Origin: Bermanella sp049115935
GTDB taxonomy: Bacteria > Pseudomonadota > Gammaproteobacteria > Pseudomonadales > Oceanobacteraceae
Length of the DNA stretch: 50,630 nucleotides
Reading direction: 5' to 3'
NCBI GenBank assembly: GCA_049115935.1
Contig: JAGDZK010000040.1
Coordinates: forward strand, 1 to 50,630
A program made the translations under genes and the position numbers. Below are positions 41,699-50,312 of the stretch, piece after piece; the stretch's first letter is position 1; the number at the start of each line of letters is the position of its first letter. The notes under the pieces were generated by a model. That model was not told where the DNA came from and ran no database searches. It saw nothing but the letters and a program-made list of their open reading frames with translations.

Positions 41699-43712
41699 TA
41701 ATAAAAAGATTACCCGCCTACTCATTGCCAACCGCGGTGAGATTGCAGTGCGTATTATGCAAAGCGCACAAAAAATGGGAGTGCACTGTATCGCCCTTTA
41801 CAGTGACGCAGACCAAAACGCATTACATGTAAAACAAGCCGATGAAGCTTGGTACATAGGCGCAAGTCCGGCCAAAGATAGCTACCTAGTGGTTGATAAA
41901 GTCTTACAAGTAGCAAAGGATTCAGGCGCTGATGCCATTCACCCAGGTTACGGTTTTTTATCCGAGAACGCGGGTTTTGCTCAAGCCATTCAAGACGCAG
42001 GTATTATTTGGGTAGGGCCACCCGTAAACGCTATTAAAGCTATGGGTTCTAAAAGTGAATCAAAAGCCTTAATGGAAAAAGCCCGCGTGCCTTTAGTACC
42101 GGGTTACCATGGAGACAATCAAGACGAAGCTTTTCTTAGCGACGAAATTAAAAAAATTGGTTTTCCAGTTTTAATTAAAGCCAGTGCCGGTGGTGGTGGT
42201 AAAGGCATGCGTGTGGTTGAAAACGAAGCCGAAATCGCGGCGGCCATCACTGCCTCCAAACGTGAAGGCTTAAACAGCTTTGGTGATGATAAGTTACTGG
42301 CTGAAAAATACATCACTCGCCCACGCCATGTAGAAATTCAAGTGTTTATGGATCAACAAGGCAATGGAGTCTATTTATTTGAACGTGATTGCTCTATTCA
42401 ACGTCGCCATCAAAAAGTGGTTGAAGAAGCCCCTGCTCCACAATTTAGTGAACAAGAACGCCAAGCCATGGGTGAAGCGGCTATTCAAGCGGCAAAAGCT
42501 ATTCAATATGAAGGCGCTGGCACCGTTGAGTTTTTATATGATAACGGCACCTTCTATTTCATGGAAATGAATACCCGCTTACAAGTGGAGCATCCAGTTA
42601 CCGAAATGATCACTGGCCAAGACTTAGTGGCATGGCAATTAAAAGTGGCTCAAGGTGAAACACTACCACTCAACCAAGACGAACTAAGTATTCACGGTCA
42701 TTCCATGGAAGTGCGCATTTATGCAGAAGACCCAAACAATGATTTTTTACCCACCACAGGCACACTTGAACATGTGCAACTGCCTGAACTTATTACAGGA
42801 AAAGTACGATTAGATACCGGTGTGCAACAAGGTGATGAAGTCAGCCCTTATTACGACCCCATGATCAGTAAGTTAATTGTCTGGGGCGAAGATAGAGAGC
42901 AATGTTTAAGCACACTAAAACAAGCCCTTCAGCAATATCAAATTGCAGGGGTTACCACTAACTTATCATTCTTACGCAAAGTGGTGAATGTCGAAGCGTT
43001 TCGTCAAGGTGATGTGAGCACACAGTTTATTGAAGAATTTAATGATCAGCTTATGAATGATCATGGTATCAAACATCATCACCTTATAGCTGCTGTTTGT
43101 CAGCATATGCTAAAACGCACAAGCCTTGGGTTGGGCCGCGCCTCCAACGATGACCACACCAACCCTTGGCATAAAATAAACGCCATGCGTTTAAATCAAG
43201 CAGCAAAAGAAACCCTACACTTTACAACCCATGACGATGCATTATTAAGTATTGATGTTGTAACACTTAACACCCACAGCAATATTGACCAATGGCAAAT
43301 CACCATTAACAATGAAACATACTCGGTTATGGCTCGCCTAGAAAACGATACCGTGCAATATCAGCTTAATGATAAATGGCAGAGTGCGCGCATCATTACA
43401 CACAACAAACAATTATGGGTGTATGACAGCCAGGGCGAAAGCCAGTTTTGTTATTACCAGCCAGACTTTAATCAACACACAGAACAAGCTGGCAGCTTAA
43501 CGGCACCCATGAATGGCACCATAATTCAAATCGATACAAAAGTTGGCAAACAGGTTCAAGCAGGCGATGTGTTAATGATTATGGAGGCAATGAAAATGGA
43601 ACATGCCATTAAAGCCCCGGTGAGTGGCACCATTAAAGAGATCTGTTTTAATCTAGGTGATCTTGTGAGTGAAAGTGCCATGTTGATTGAAATGGAAGAA
43701 GCTGAGCTTTAA
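41688..43712 (+). CDS. liuD: 3-methylcrotonyl-CoA carboxylase, alpha subunit (biotin carboxylase + BCCP)
   Basis: 674 residues. Biotin carboxylase domain at 1-450: LLIANRGEIAVRIMQSAQKMG, HPGYGFLSENAGFAQA, the ATP glycine loop KASAGGGGKGMRVV, ERDCSIQRRHQKVVEEAPAP, and MEMNTRLQVEHPVTEMITG. A linker domain follows, and the C-terminal biotinyl domain carries the acceptor lysine at about 636 in EAMKMEH. It overlaps liuC by 11 bp. The partner is the liuB product. A short repeat hairpin separates it from liuE. Confidence 0.96.
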   Translation: MNTNNKKITRLLIANRGEIAVRIMQSAQKMGVHCIALYSDADQNALHVKQADEAWYIGASPAKDSYLVVDKVLQVAKDSGADAIHPGYGFLSENAGFAQAIQDAGIIWVGPPVNAIKAMGSKSESKALMEKARVPLVPGYHGDNQDEAFLSDEIKKIGFPVLIKASAGGGGKGMRVVENEAEIAAAITASKREGLNSFGDDKLLAEKYITRPRHVEIQVFMDQQGNGVYLFERDCSIQRRHQKVVEEAPAPQFSEQERQAMGEAAIQAAKAIQYEGAGTVEFLYDNGTFYFMEMNTRLQVEHPVTEMITGQDLVAWQLKVAQGETLPLNQDELSIHGHSMEVRIYAEDPNNDFLPTTGTLEHVQLPELITGKVRLDTGVQQGDEVSPYYDPMISKLIVWGEDREQCLSTLKQALQQYQIAGVTTNLSFLRKVVNVEAFRQGDVSTQFIEEFNDQLMNDHGIKHHHLIAAVCQHMLKRTSLGLGRASNDDHTNPWHKINAMRLNQAAKETLHFTTHDDALLSIDVVTLNTHSNIDQWQITINNETYSVMARLENDTVQYQLNDKWQSARIITHNKQLWVYDSQGESQFCYYQPDFNQHTEQAGSLTAPMNGTIIQIDTKVGKQVQAGDVLMIMEAMKMEHAIKAPVSGTIKEICFNLGDLVSESAMLIEMEEAEL

Positions 43713-43722
43713 AACGAACTAC

Positions 43723-43749
43723 TGTGGGAAGGCGCTCGGCGTGCCCACA
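43723..43749 (+). repeat. Single REP-like hairpin between liuD and liuE
   Basis: TGTGGG (43723-43728) pairs with CCCACA (43744-43749), and inside it CGC/GCG closes a TCG loop. The left arm with its GGCGCT resembles the units between liuA and liuB. The hairpin ends exactly where the liuE Shine-Dalgarno AAGGTG begins. Confidence 0.55.
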
Positions 43750-43760
43750 AGGTGATTAAC

Positions 43761-44672
43761 ATGACCATACCAAACAAAGTACACATCATTGAAGTGGGCC
43801 CGCGAGACGGCCTACAAAATGAAAAACAAACTCTTCCAGTTGCATTACGAGTTGAATTAATTGAGCGCTTAGCCAAAGCCGGACTTAAAAAAATTGAAGC
43901 GGGCAGTTTTGTTTCACCTAAATGGGTACCGCAAATGGCCAATACCGATCAAGTACTGGATCAGCTAAACGCCAGTGATGTAAAACATCAAACTGGCGCA
44001 CAATACGCCGTGCTTACCCCTAACCTAAAAGGTCTTGAAGGCGCTGTTCAACACAAGGCAGATGAAATTGCTATTTTTGGTGCCGCTAGTGAAGCTTTCA
44101 CGCAAAAAAATATTAACTGCTCAATTAAAGAAAGCCTACAGCGCTTTGAAGACATTGCCGCATCGGCGCAGCAACTTAACCTGCCCATGCGAGGTTATGT
44201 CTCTACCATTATTGGTTGCCCTTACCAAGGGGATATTGATCCACAGACGGTGGCCGATGTCGCTAAAACCTTATATCAAATGGGTTGTTTTGAAATATCT
44301 CTGGGTGACACCATAGGTGTCGGTACCCCTATTAAATTTAAACGCATGTTAGACACCGTACTAAAAGAAGTGCCTGCCGACAAAGTTGCTGTGCATTGCC
44401 ACAACACCTATGGCCAAGCATTAGTCAACATTTATGCAAGCCTTGAATACGGGATTAATAAAATAGACAGCGCAGTGGCAGGCTTAGGAGGCTGCCCCTA
44501 TGCCAAAGGTGCCAGCGGCAATATCGCCACAGAAGATGTTTTATACATGTTACATGGCATGAACATCGAAACAGGTGTTGATCTTGATGAAGTGATTAAA
44601 ATTGGTAACTGGATTTGTAGCGAATTAAAACGGGACAATCAAAGCAAGGTGGGGGTAGCGCTTAACTCATAA
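43761..44672 (+). CDS. liuE: Hydroxymethylglutaryl-CoA lyase
   Basis: 303 residues. It splits HMG-CoA into acetyl-CoA and acetoacetate, the last step of leucine breakdown. HMGL TIM-barrel motifs are VEVGPRDGLQNEK at the N-terminus, AGSFVSPKWVPQMA, RGYVSTIIGCPYQG, ISLGDTIGVGTP, the metal site VHCHNTYGQALVN, and the signature GLGGCPYAKGASGNIATEDVLYML with the catalytic Cys. The ATG at 43761 is preferred to an in-frame GTG at 43752 because that GTG is part of the Shine-Dalgarno AAGGTG. Confidence 0.95.
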   Translation: MTIPNKVHIIEVGPRDGLQNEKQTLPVALRVELIERLAKAGLKKIEAGSFVSPKWVPQMANTDQVLDQLNASDVKHQTGAQYAVLTPNLKGLEGAVQHKADEIAIFGAASEAFTQKNINCSIKESLQRFEDIAASAQQLNLPMRGYVSTIIGCPYQGDIDPQTVADVAKTLYQMGCFEISLGDTIGVGTPIKFKRMLDTVLKEVPADKVAVHCHNTYGQALVNIYASLEYGINKIDSAVAGLGGCPYAKGASGNIATEDVLYMLHGMNIETGVDLDEVIKIGNWICSELKRDNQSKVGVALNS

Positions 44673-44751
44673 CCCAAGTATCAGGAAATCTATGTGCAAA
44701 CCTTGTATCATGAGAACTTATTATTTGTAGATAAGTTGTTATTGCAGTCAT

Positions 44752-45084
44752 ATGAAAATAAAAGACGCCAAGGTTTACGATTTAAGCGAGATTGCCAAAC
44801 TTGCTCAAGCAGATATTCAAGCGGCTTACCCTGATGTAGACCCAATCATTGGAATTAGCCACAACCTGCGCAATGCAGGGTTTGCGGCGGATACGTTAAC
44901 CATAGATAACCGAGCGAACGATACTCGTATTATTATGATTTTTCATGATCATAAACCCGAGTCGGTTGATTATGAATTTGCCAGTATTTCTAAAGATCCA
45001 ACATTTGAATTTAACGAAATTGCATTTGCTGACCTTACTCAAGAGACATTATATAAAATGATGAAAATGGCTTTAATCAAATAA
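44752..45084 (+). CDS. Hypothetical protein
   Basis: 110 residues, soluble, mildly acidic. The middle is hydrophilic with a likely beta strand pattern (RIIMIFHDHKPESVDYEFASI), and both ends look helical (DLSEIAKLAQADIQAAY and LTQETLYKMMKMALIK). No Cys motif, signal or membrane segment. I do not recognise a family. It is 79 bp after liuE, which is separate enough for its own promoter, and its 3' end overlaps the amidohydrolase gene by 12 bp on the other strand. Confidence 0.6.
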   Translation: MKIKDAKVYDLSEIAKLAQADIQAAYPDVDPIIGISHNLRNAGFAADTLTIDNRANDTRIIMIFHDHKPESVDYEFASISKDPTFEFNEIAFADLTQETLYKMMKMALIK

Positions 45085-46866
45085 CTTAAACCAAGCCAGT
45101 TTTATATAAACATTTATTAACTGCCATAAACTCACTTCTGGGTACCCAGAGGATGTCATAAATACACGGCCATCATGCATAGTTGCTTCGACCTTAATGT
45201 CTTTGATGGCCAAGGGCGCAACCGTAAGGGGATTGCTTTCAAGCATAGTAATATTTGCCTGTTTTCCTTTTTCAATAGAACCTATTTCTTTTTCTAAGCC
45301 TATTGAATAGGCCGCATTAATAGTAACGGCCCTTAGTGCTTGCTCTGGAGTAATCGTTTGCTCTGGGGCAATGACTTGCCCATTCTCGGTCATTCTATTC
45401 ACCGCATACCCCATCAAATATAATGGCTTTCCTGGAGCCATTGGCATATCTGAATGCAGTGAGAAGCTCACGCCTTGATTCACTAAGTCACCTAAGCGAA
45501 CCATTTCATGGGAGCGCTCTGGACCCACTCCTACTTCACTGTACTTTTCAGCGAGTGCAACAGGATAATAAGGGTTCACACTGACAATAGCACCAAGCTC
45601 TTTAATACGTTTAATCTGTTCTAAGCGTGAATAACTAAAATGAACAATCACTGTGCGGTGATCATGCCTAGGGTTTCGTTTTATATTTTCATCTAACGTA
45701 TTTAAAATTAAATCAAGCCCTGCATCTCCATTTTGATGCACATGGATTTGAAAACCAGCATCCCAGTATTTTGAAAATGCCTGTTTAAAAAGATCTGGTT
45801 GCATAATCCATTCACCGTGATGACCATCTAAATATCCATCACGCATTTTCATTAACTGACTGAAGACCGCACCATCAGAAAATAATTTAATTTGTTTAGG
45901 GTAATATCGGCTCATGCCATCCCCCCAAGTTTGAATTTCAGCTGTTTTTTCCAGTAATTCGCTCATGTGCTTAAGAGCCATGGTTTTACCATCAACAATA
46001 TAATCCATATAAAATGGGTTATCGTTACTAGAGAAAACCGCATTTTGCATAATAGATAAATTTTTATTAACCAATCCACCTGGCTCAACCACTAATGTGG
46101 AGCCTGCACTGTGCCAATAGTGCTTTAACATGTATAAACCATCCATAAACTGATTTGGTTCGAGTACATGTTTGAATAATTTACCCGATAGCGCCAACAT
46201 ACCGGACTCCCAAAAATGTCCCTCGGCTAAATTTGTTTGATTACGCTGATCGACGGATAGTTTATTAATAACGTTTTTATCAATTCCAAATAATGCTAAC
46301 GCCTTGGTATTTACTATAAACTCATGCACAGAGCGATGCCAAATCGCAATGGGAATTTCTTCACTCATTTCATCTAACATTTTCCGTGTTAACGGCCCAT
46401 GCCATAATCCGTGATAACCCCAACTAAGAAGTAAGGAGTCTTTATTTTTGTGCATGTTAATTTTTTCAATCAACGCTTGATGATATTCACTAGGGGTAGT
46501 GGCTTTAGGGAAAAACCCGGAAGGTAAGCCCCAGTCTTCTATCGAGATAATTTGACTGGTTAATGTTAGTGCACCAAGCCAAGGATGGTCATGCTGATTA
46601 ATGAATCCAGGAACCATCACTGAATCTTCGAATTGAGTATTAATCATTAAGGCTTTCTGACTATGTTTACGTTTAAGTTTTGTAAAATCACCGACTTCAA
46701 TTATGACGTCGCCATTCACCAGCACACTATCGCCTTGCTGATCACCAAAAGTAATTATTTCTTTCGCTTTATATAGCACTAAGTCAGATTTTAAGTCCTG
46801 TAAAGAGAAACAACCTACGCTTAATAATAAGCTAAAAATAAGTGCGGTTTTGATAAAAAATGACAT
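45073..46866 (-). CDS. Lipoprotein amidohydrolase (YtcJ-like)
   Basis: 597 residues. The start MSFFIKTALIFSLLLSVGCFS is a lipoprotein signal with lipobox SVGC. The mature part is an amidohydrolase of the YtcJ group: VMVPGFINQHDHPW has the first metal-binding His pair, YPKQIKLFSDGAVFSQL corresponds to the metal Lys region, QIHVHQNGDAGLDLIL and VIVHFSY give further His ligands, and FSLHSDMPMAPGKPL the catalytic Asp. The end (IGSIEKGKQANITMLESNPL) is standard. Membrane anchoring on the periplasmic side is unusual for the group. The ATG at 46866 is used; an in-frame TTG lies four codons upstream. Substrate unknown. Confidence 0.85.
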   Translation of the reverse strand: MSFFIKTALIFSLLLSVGCFSLQDLKSDLVLYKAKEIITFGDQQGDSVLVNGDVIIEVGDFTKLKRKHSQKALMINTQFEDSVMVPGFINQHDHPWLGALTLTSQIISIEDWGLPSGFFPKATTPSEYHQALIEKINMHKNKDSLLLSWGYHGLWHGPLTRKMLDEMSEEIPIAIWHRSVHEFIVNTKALALFGIDKNVINKLSVDQRNQTNLAEGHFWESGMLALSGKLFKHVLEPNQFMDGLYMLKHYWHSAGSTLVVEPGGLVNKNLSIMQNAVFSSNDNPFYMDYIVDGKTMALKHMSELLEKTAEIQTWGDGMSRYYPKQIKLFSDGAVFSQLMKMRDGYLDGHHGEWIMQPDLFKQAFSKYWDAGFQIHVHQNGDAGLDLILNTLDENIKRNPRHDHRTVIVHFSYSRLEQIKRIKELGAIVSVNPYYPVALAEKYSEVGVGPERSHEMVRLGDLVNQGVSFSLHSDMPMAPGKPLYLMGYAVNRMTENGQVIAPEQTITPEQALRAVTINAAYSIGLEKEIGSIEKGKQANITMLESNPLTVAPLAIKDIKVEATMHDGRVFMTSSGYPEVSLWQLINVYIKLAWFKLFD

Positions 46867-47089
46867 ATGCAAGTCCAATAATGATTTACGTATTCATAAT
46901 CAAATCATTTACTGGTAATTGCTAGGTTAAAAGCAGCCTAATTGTACTGCTTTACCCATAGTTTAAAAATCAAATAAGCTTCAACGTCTCCATCACGACC
47001 CAAAGAGATGCGTAACCAACACGTGTCCTATTCATTAAGTATACTGGCACCATTCTCAAACTTTCAAAAAGTAGAAATGAGTTCACGAA

Positions 47090-47110
47090 CGAAGCGCTTC
47101 GAGCGCTCGA
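47090..47110. repeat. Two overlapping perfect 12-bp palindromes
   Basis: CGAAGCGCTTCG (47090-47101) overlaps TCGAGCGCTCGA (47099-47110) by three bases. Both share the AGCGCT centre, 9 bp apart, roughly one helical turn. The GC-rich block is unlike its A/T-rich surroundings and could be an operator or a stable RNA hairpin. Confidence 0.6.
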
Positions 47111-47205
47111 GGATAGTGTTTTTTTGGTTGAGAATTAATCGAGTTTTATTTGTAGGTCAACGATGGACTAAGTGTGCTGTTTAGAAACATGATGTGTTAA
47201 AAATA

Positions 47206-47236
47206 AAAAAAGGGAGCTTAATGAACTCCCTTTTTT
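47206..47236 (-). terminator. Terminator of the desaturase gene
   Basis: An 11-bp stem with GGGAG/CTCCC core flanked by A and T runs, starting 24 bp after the desaturase stop. On the minus strand it ends in a long T-rich run. It could also act on the plus strand. Confidence 0.85.
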
Positions 47237-47259
47237 ATTTTTCAGTTTATCTAACTGTA

Positions 47260-48432
47260 CTACGCCATTTTTGTACTGTATTGACGCAGGCTATGCGCGA
47301 ACTCTTCTAATGCGCGAATACCACTCTCTTCGGCTTCTTTACACCAGTCTTGCATGGCTTTAAGTAATTCATCGCGACTAGCAGAGCGCTTTTTCCATAC
47401 AAGCTGAAGCTCTTGCTTCATCTTGTATACTTTTTCCATCATTTCATTTTGAGCTAATAGATCCGTCAGCTGCTGACGATACTTATCGTTCAGCAAGGCC
47501 TCTTCTTTACGTAAAAGACGTTTAACACGGGCAAATGGTAGCTCCAATTTTGATTGCGCTTGCTCATGTTTAGCAACTGGCTTAATCACTTTTTTATAGA
47601 ACTTAGCCATAATTTGAAAACGATTATTGGCAGCTGCTAATGCCGCATCGAAATCCAATTCTAATTTACTTTTATCAATGGCCATGACTGGGCCAGTGCG
47701 TACATTTTTAATTAAGCCTAACGCTTTAAATATTGTGATGTACATCCAACCAATATCAAATTCCCATTTTTTAACCGATAACTTAGCCGAGTTAGGGTAA
47801 GTATGGTGATTGTTATGAAGCTCTTCACCGCCAATCCAGATTCCCACTGGGCTGATATTCGTAGCCGCGTCAGAGCATTCAAAGTTACGGTAACCCATAG
47901 CATGACCTAAACCATTTATGATGCCTGCAGCGTGTACTGGCATCCACATCATTTGAATGGCCCAAACCGTAATACCAATAGGACCTAACATTAGAATGTT
48001 AAAACCTAGCATGATAAAAATGCCTAAGAACTTATATTTTTGGTAAACGTTATTTTCAACCCAATCTTCTGGGCAGCCTTTACCATAACGAGTAACCGTT
48101 TCTTTATTATCAGCTTCATTTTTATAAAGCTCAGCACCTGTTAGCAATACGGTTTTTAAACCTTTAATCACTGGTGAATGCGGATCTTCTTCGGTTTCAC
48201 ATTTTGCGTGATGTTTGCGGTGAATCGATACCCATTCTTTTGTAATGGTAGCGGTGGTTAACCACAGCCAAAAACGGAAAAAGTGAGCCAATGCAGGATG
48301 GATATCCATAGCACGGTGAGCCATCGCTCGGTGTAAATAAATGGTGACACTCACAATGGATATATGTGTCATTACTAGGGTAAATAGCAATACTTGCCAG
48401 CCATTTAGACCCCATAGACCTTGTTCAAACAT
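47260..48432 (-). CDS. Fatty acid desaturase with transposase-like C-terminal tail
   Basis: 390 residues, membrane-bound di-iron desaturase of the delta-9 acyl type. The three histidine boxes are His34-x4-His39 (HRAMAH), His71-x2-His74-His75 (HRKHH) and HNNHH at about 205-210. Hydrophobic helices surround the boxes. After about residue 290 there is a charged, helical extension of 100 residues; its last part (DWCKEAEESGIRALEEFAHSL) resembles the C-terminal region of ISL3-family transposases, as noted for some Pseudomonas desaturases. It lies 29 bp downstream of the Tim44-like gene and AGAGG precedes the ATG. It probably adjusts membrane fluidity. Confidence 0.9.
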   Translation of the reverse strand: MFEQGLWGLNGWQVLLFTLVMTHISIVSVTIYLHRAMAHRAMDIHPALAHFFRFWLWLTTATITKEWVSIHRKHHAKCETEEDPHSPVIKGLKTVLLTGAELYKNEADNKETVTRYGKGCPEDWVENNVYQKYKFLGIFIMLGFNILMLGPIGITVWAIQMMWMPVHAAGIINGLGHAMGYRNFECSDAATNISPVGIWIGGEELHNNHHTYPNSAKLSVKKWEFDIGWMYITIFKALGLIKNVRTGPVMAIDKSKLELDFDAALAAANNRFQIMAKFYKKVIKPVAKHEQAQSKLELPFARVKRLLRKEEALLNDKYRQQLTDLLAQNEMMEKVYKMKQELQLVWKKRSASRDELLKAMQDWCKEAEESGIRALEEFAHSLRQYSTKMA

Positions 48433-48461
48433 AGATAATTACCTCTGAATATTCTTGTTAT

Positions 48462-49277
48462 TTATTCGGCTTCGATACCAACGATCAACCAAGTATTAGA
48501 TGGGCCTTTTTCTAAATGCCATACATCAAATACGCCATGTTCTTCATTGCTTTGCATGTCTTTCATTAAGCCACGGAACAAAATACTTAAGCGATGACCT
48601 TGTGTAATTGGCTCGGCTCGTACGATGTCTGCGCTTAAATCGATGATTTTATTGTCTAGTTTTGCAGCGTATTGAGCTCGCTGCTGTTTAAGTTGTTCTA
48701 GTAAACTCGGATCAACATATTCAGCTACAGTGCTGAACTCACCCTCATCCCATGCTTTATGAACCAAAGCAAAATGATCAAGTGCGCCTTTTTCAAAGGC
48801 TGTTGCATCAAAGCCGTCAGGGAACACCAAAGGTATACTCTCTGAAGTTGAACCTGATGATTGCGCTTGAAACGCAGGAGCTTGTTGATGACTTTGATCA
48901 AAACCACTACGCTGCATGCCCGCATATTGTTGCTGTTGTTTTGGGCGCGCAAAAAGCTTAAATAGTACAAAGCCAATCAATGCAAATAATAGAATATCCA
49001 TGAACTGCAAACCTTCAAAAGCACCACTGCCCAATAAATAGGCAAAGATACCACCTGCAAGTAGGCCACCCATCAAACCGCCCATACCAGGGCGCATGCC
49101 CTTGCTTTTCTCAGCGTTCGGGGCTGCTTTATTTGGGCTTGCTGGGGTTTGTTTCTTAAAAGGGCTGGTTTTAAACGCTTTACCAAAACCACCACTACCA
49201 AACTTCTTGGCACTGGCTGGTTCAGCCACGGTCATGGCTAATATTCCGGCCAAAAACACACTCAATACGTACTTCAT
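48462..49277 (-). CDS. Tim44-like domain membrane protein
   Basis: 271 residues. N-terminal signal or helix (YVLSVFLAGILAMTVAEPASA), a Gly/Lys/Pro-rich linker (GSGGFGKAF and PFKKQTPASPNKAAPN), two close membrane helices at about 68-110 (GGLMGGLLAGGIFAYLLG and FMDILLFALIGFVLFKLF), a Gln-rich stretch, and a C-terminal Tim44-like domain (FEKGALDHFALVHKAWDEGEFSTVAEYVDPSLLEQLKQQRA through VFDVWHLEKG). Bacterial Tim44-like proteins of this type have no settled function. It is first in a unit with the desaturase. Confidence 0.88.
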   Translation of the reverse strand: MKYVLSVFLAGILAMTVAEPASAKKFGSGGFGKAFKTSPFKKQTPASPNKAAPNAEKSKGMRPGMGGLMGGLLAGGIFAYLLGSGAFEGLQFMDILLFALIGFVLFKLFARPKQQQQYAGMQRSGFDQSHQQAPAFQAQSSGSTSESIPLVFPDGFDATAFEKGALDHFALVHKAWDEGEFSTVAEYVDPSLLEQLKQQRAQYAAKLDNKIIDLSADIVRAEPITQGHRLSILFRGLMKDMQSNEEHGVFDVWHLEKGPSNTWLIVGIEAE

Positions 49278-49315
49278 AAATTGCTCTTTTATATAACTAA
49301 ATACATTAACAAGGC

Positions 49316-49343
49316 ATGCTACCTAAGCCCTAGGCCAAGTCAA
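49316..49343 (-). promoter_or_regulatory. Promoter of the Tim44-like/desaturase unit
   Basis: On the minus strand a -35 TTGACT (49338-49343), a 16-bp spacer and a -10 TAGCAT (49316-49321), 39 bp before the ATG. The -35 is part of an inverted repeat AAGTCAAT (49337-49344) / ATTGACTT (49381-49388) that could bind a regulator. Confidence 0.45.
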
Positions 49344-49396
49344 TCCTCGCCACAGCATAAGGTAAACAAGTGTACACTGAATTGACTTAGATTACT

Positions 49397-50182
49397 CTAA
49401 AACAAGTAAGCAGTGGCCACGCCTAATATAAAACTTGACCGAGTCTTAACCAGCGGGCTTTCCTCAAATGCAGCCCCCGTGATATTCACATAGCGCATGA
49501 AACCGGCTGTCATCCAATCCGACCATAGTACCGCCGTACTGTAACCTACTTGCCAGCCACCATATCCGTGCTCGGCTTTATACGCATTACGCTGAGCGGT
49601 CACAAACTTGTTATCTACCCCATAAATGTAATCATGGTAATGACTGCTTGCTGAGCGCAGGCCAACTGATATCTGGGGGCGTATCTCATATATGCCTAAA
49701 AAATACTCACGTCGCCAAACGACTCTTGGATTGAACGTAGTGCCTCGATAGCCTGCCTGGGTGAAGTCGGTACTATTAGCAAAGCGAATCGGCAACTCGA
49801 GGAACATGGCATTGCCTTTACTCCTATCACCTAAAAAGTAGTAATGAAGTGCAGGCCCTGCTTCTATAATAAAGTCTAGATCATCCATATCTTGGCGAGC
49901 TTGGCTTTTATCACTATCAACCTTGACCGCCCCACCTAAACTAATCTCTAAACTCCAATTACCGGATTGCCACAGATTCCCTTGAATAAGGTTACGGTCA
50001 ATGGTGATTTTATCACTGCGATATCGAAGGTAAGGAAACGGCAACACATACTGCTCAGCTTCATCACTGCCCACATAATGAGGCACATTCACCATTGACA
50101 AACCAAGGCCAGCCTCTAACTCCCCGTGGGCAGGGTTTACCAACAGCCCCAAACACAACATCAGAAGATAACGGTATAACAT
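49397..50182 (-). CDS. MipA/OmpV family outer-membrane protein
   Basis: 261 residues. Signal peptide ends near NPAHG (about 20). The mature start GLGLSMVNVPHYVGSDEAEQYVLPFPYLRYRSDKITIDRN is the MipA/OmpV signature. A series of amphipathic strands follows (EAGPALHYYFLG, RVVWRREYFLGIYEIRPQISVGL, GGWQVGYSTAVLWSDWMTAGFMRYVNI), ending in a short hydrophobic strand AYLF, the usual C-terminal barrel signal. Family members scaffold murein enzymes or act as porin-like barrels; which applies here is unknown. Transcribed alone, with TATAGT about 45 bp upstream as a possible -10. Confidence 0.9.
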   Translation of the reverse strand: MLYRYLLMLCLGLLVNPAHGELEAGLGLSMVNVPHYVGSDEAEQYVLPFPYLRYRSDKITIDRNLIQGNLWQSGNWSLEISLGGAVKVDSDKSQARQDMDDLDFIIEAGPALHYYFLGDRSKGNAMFLELPIRFANSTDFTQAGYRGTTFNPRVVWRREYFLGIYEIRPQISVGLRSASSHYHDYIYGVDNKFVTAQRNAYKAEHGYGGWQVGYSTAVLWSDWMTAGFMRYVNITGAAFEESPLVKTRSSFILGVATAYLF

Positions 50183-50276
50183 AAAGAGAGGTTCCGATTT
50201 ATATTTATTAATCTAGGACCCAGACTATAGCAGCCTCATGACAAATGAAATGTGCAGATAATTCATGAATACAAAA

Positions 50277-50295
50277 AAGGCCCTATTAGGGCCTT
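50277..50295 (-). terminator. Terminator of ygiQ
   Basis: AAGGCCCT pairs with AGGGCCTT around a 3-nt loop, 17 bp after the ygiQ stop. On the minus strand it ends in TTTTTT, a standard intrinsic terminator. Confidence 0.85.
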
Positions 50296-50312
50296 GTTTG
50301 ATTAGCTAGTAA

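Larger units (their letters stand above)
46867..47259. other. Intergenic region between amidohydrolase and desaturase genes
   Basis: 393 bp without a credible gene. It holds a TACAAT (46941-46946, minus) that may serve the amidohydrolase, two overlapping 12-bp palindromes (47090-47110) and the terminator of the desaturase gene (47206-47236). The stretch 46975-47090 shows nothing I can name. Confidence 0.5.
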
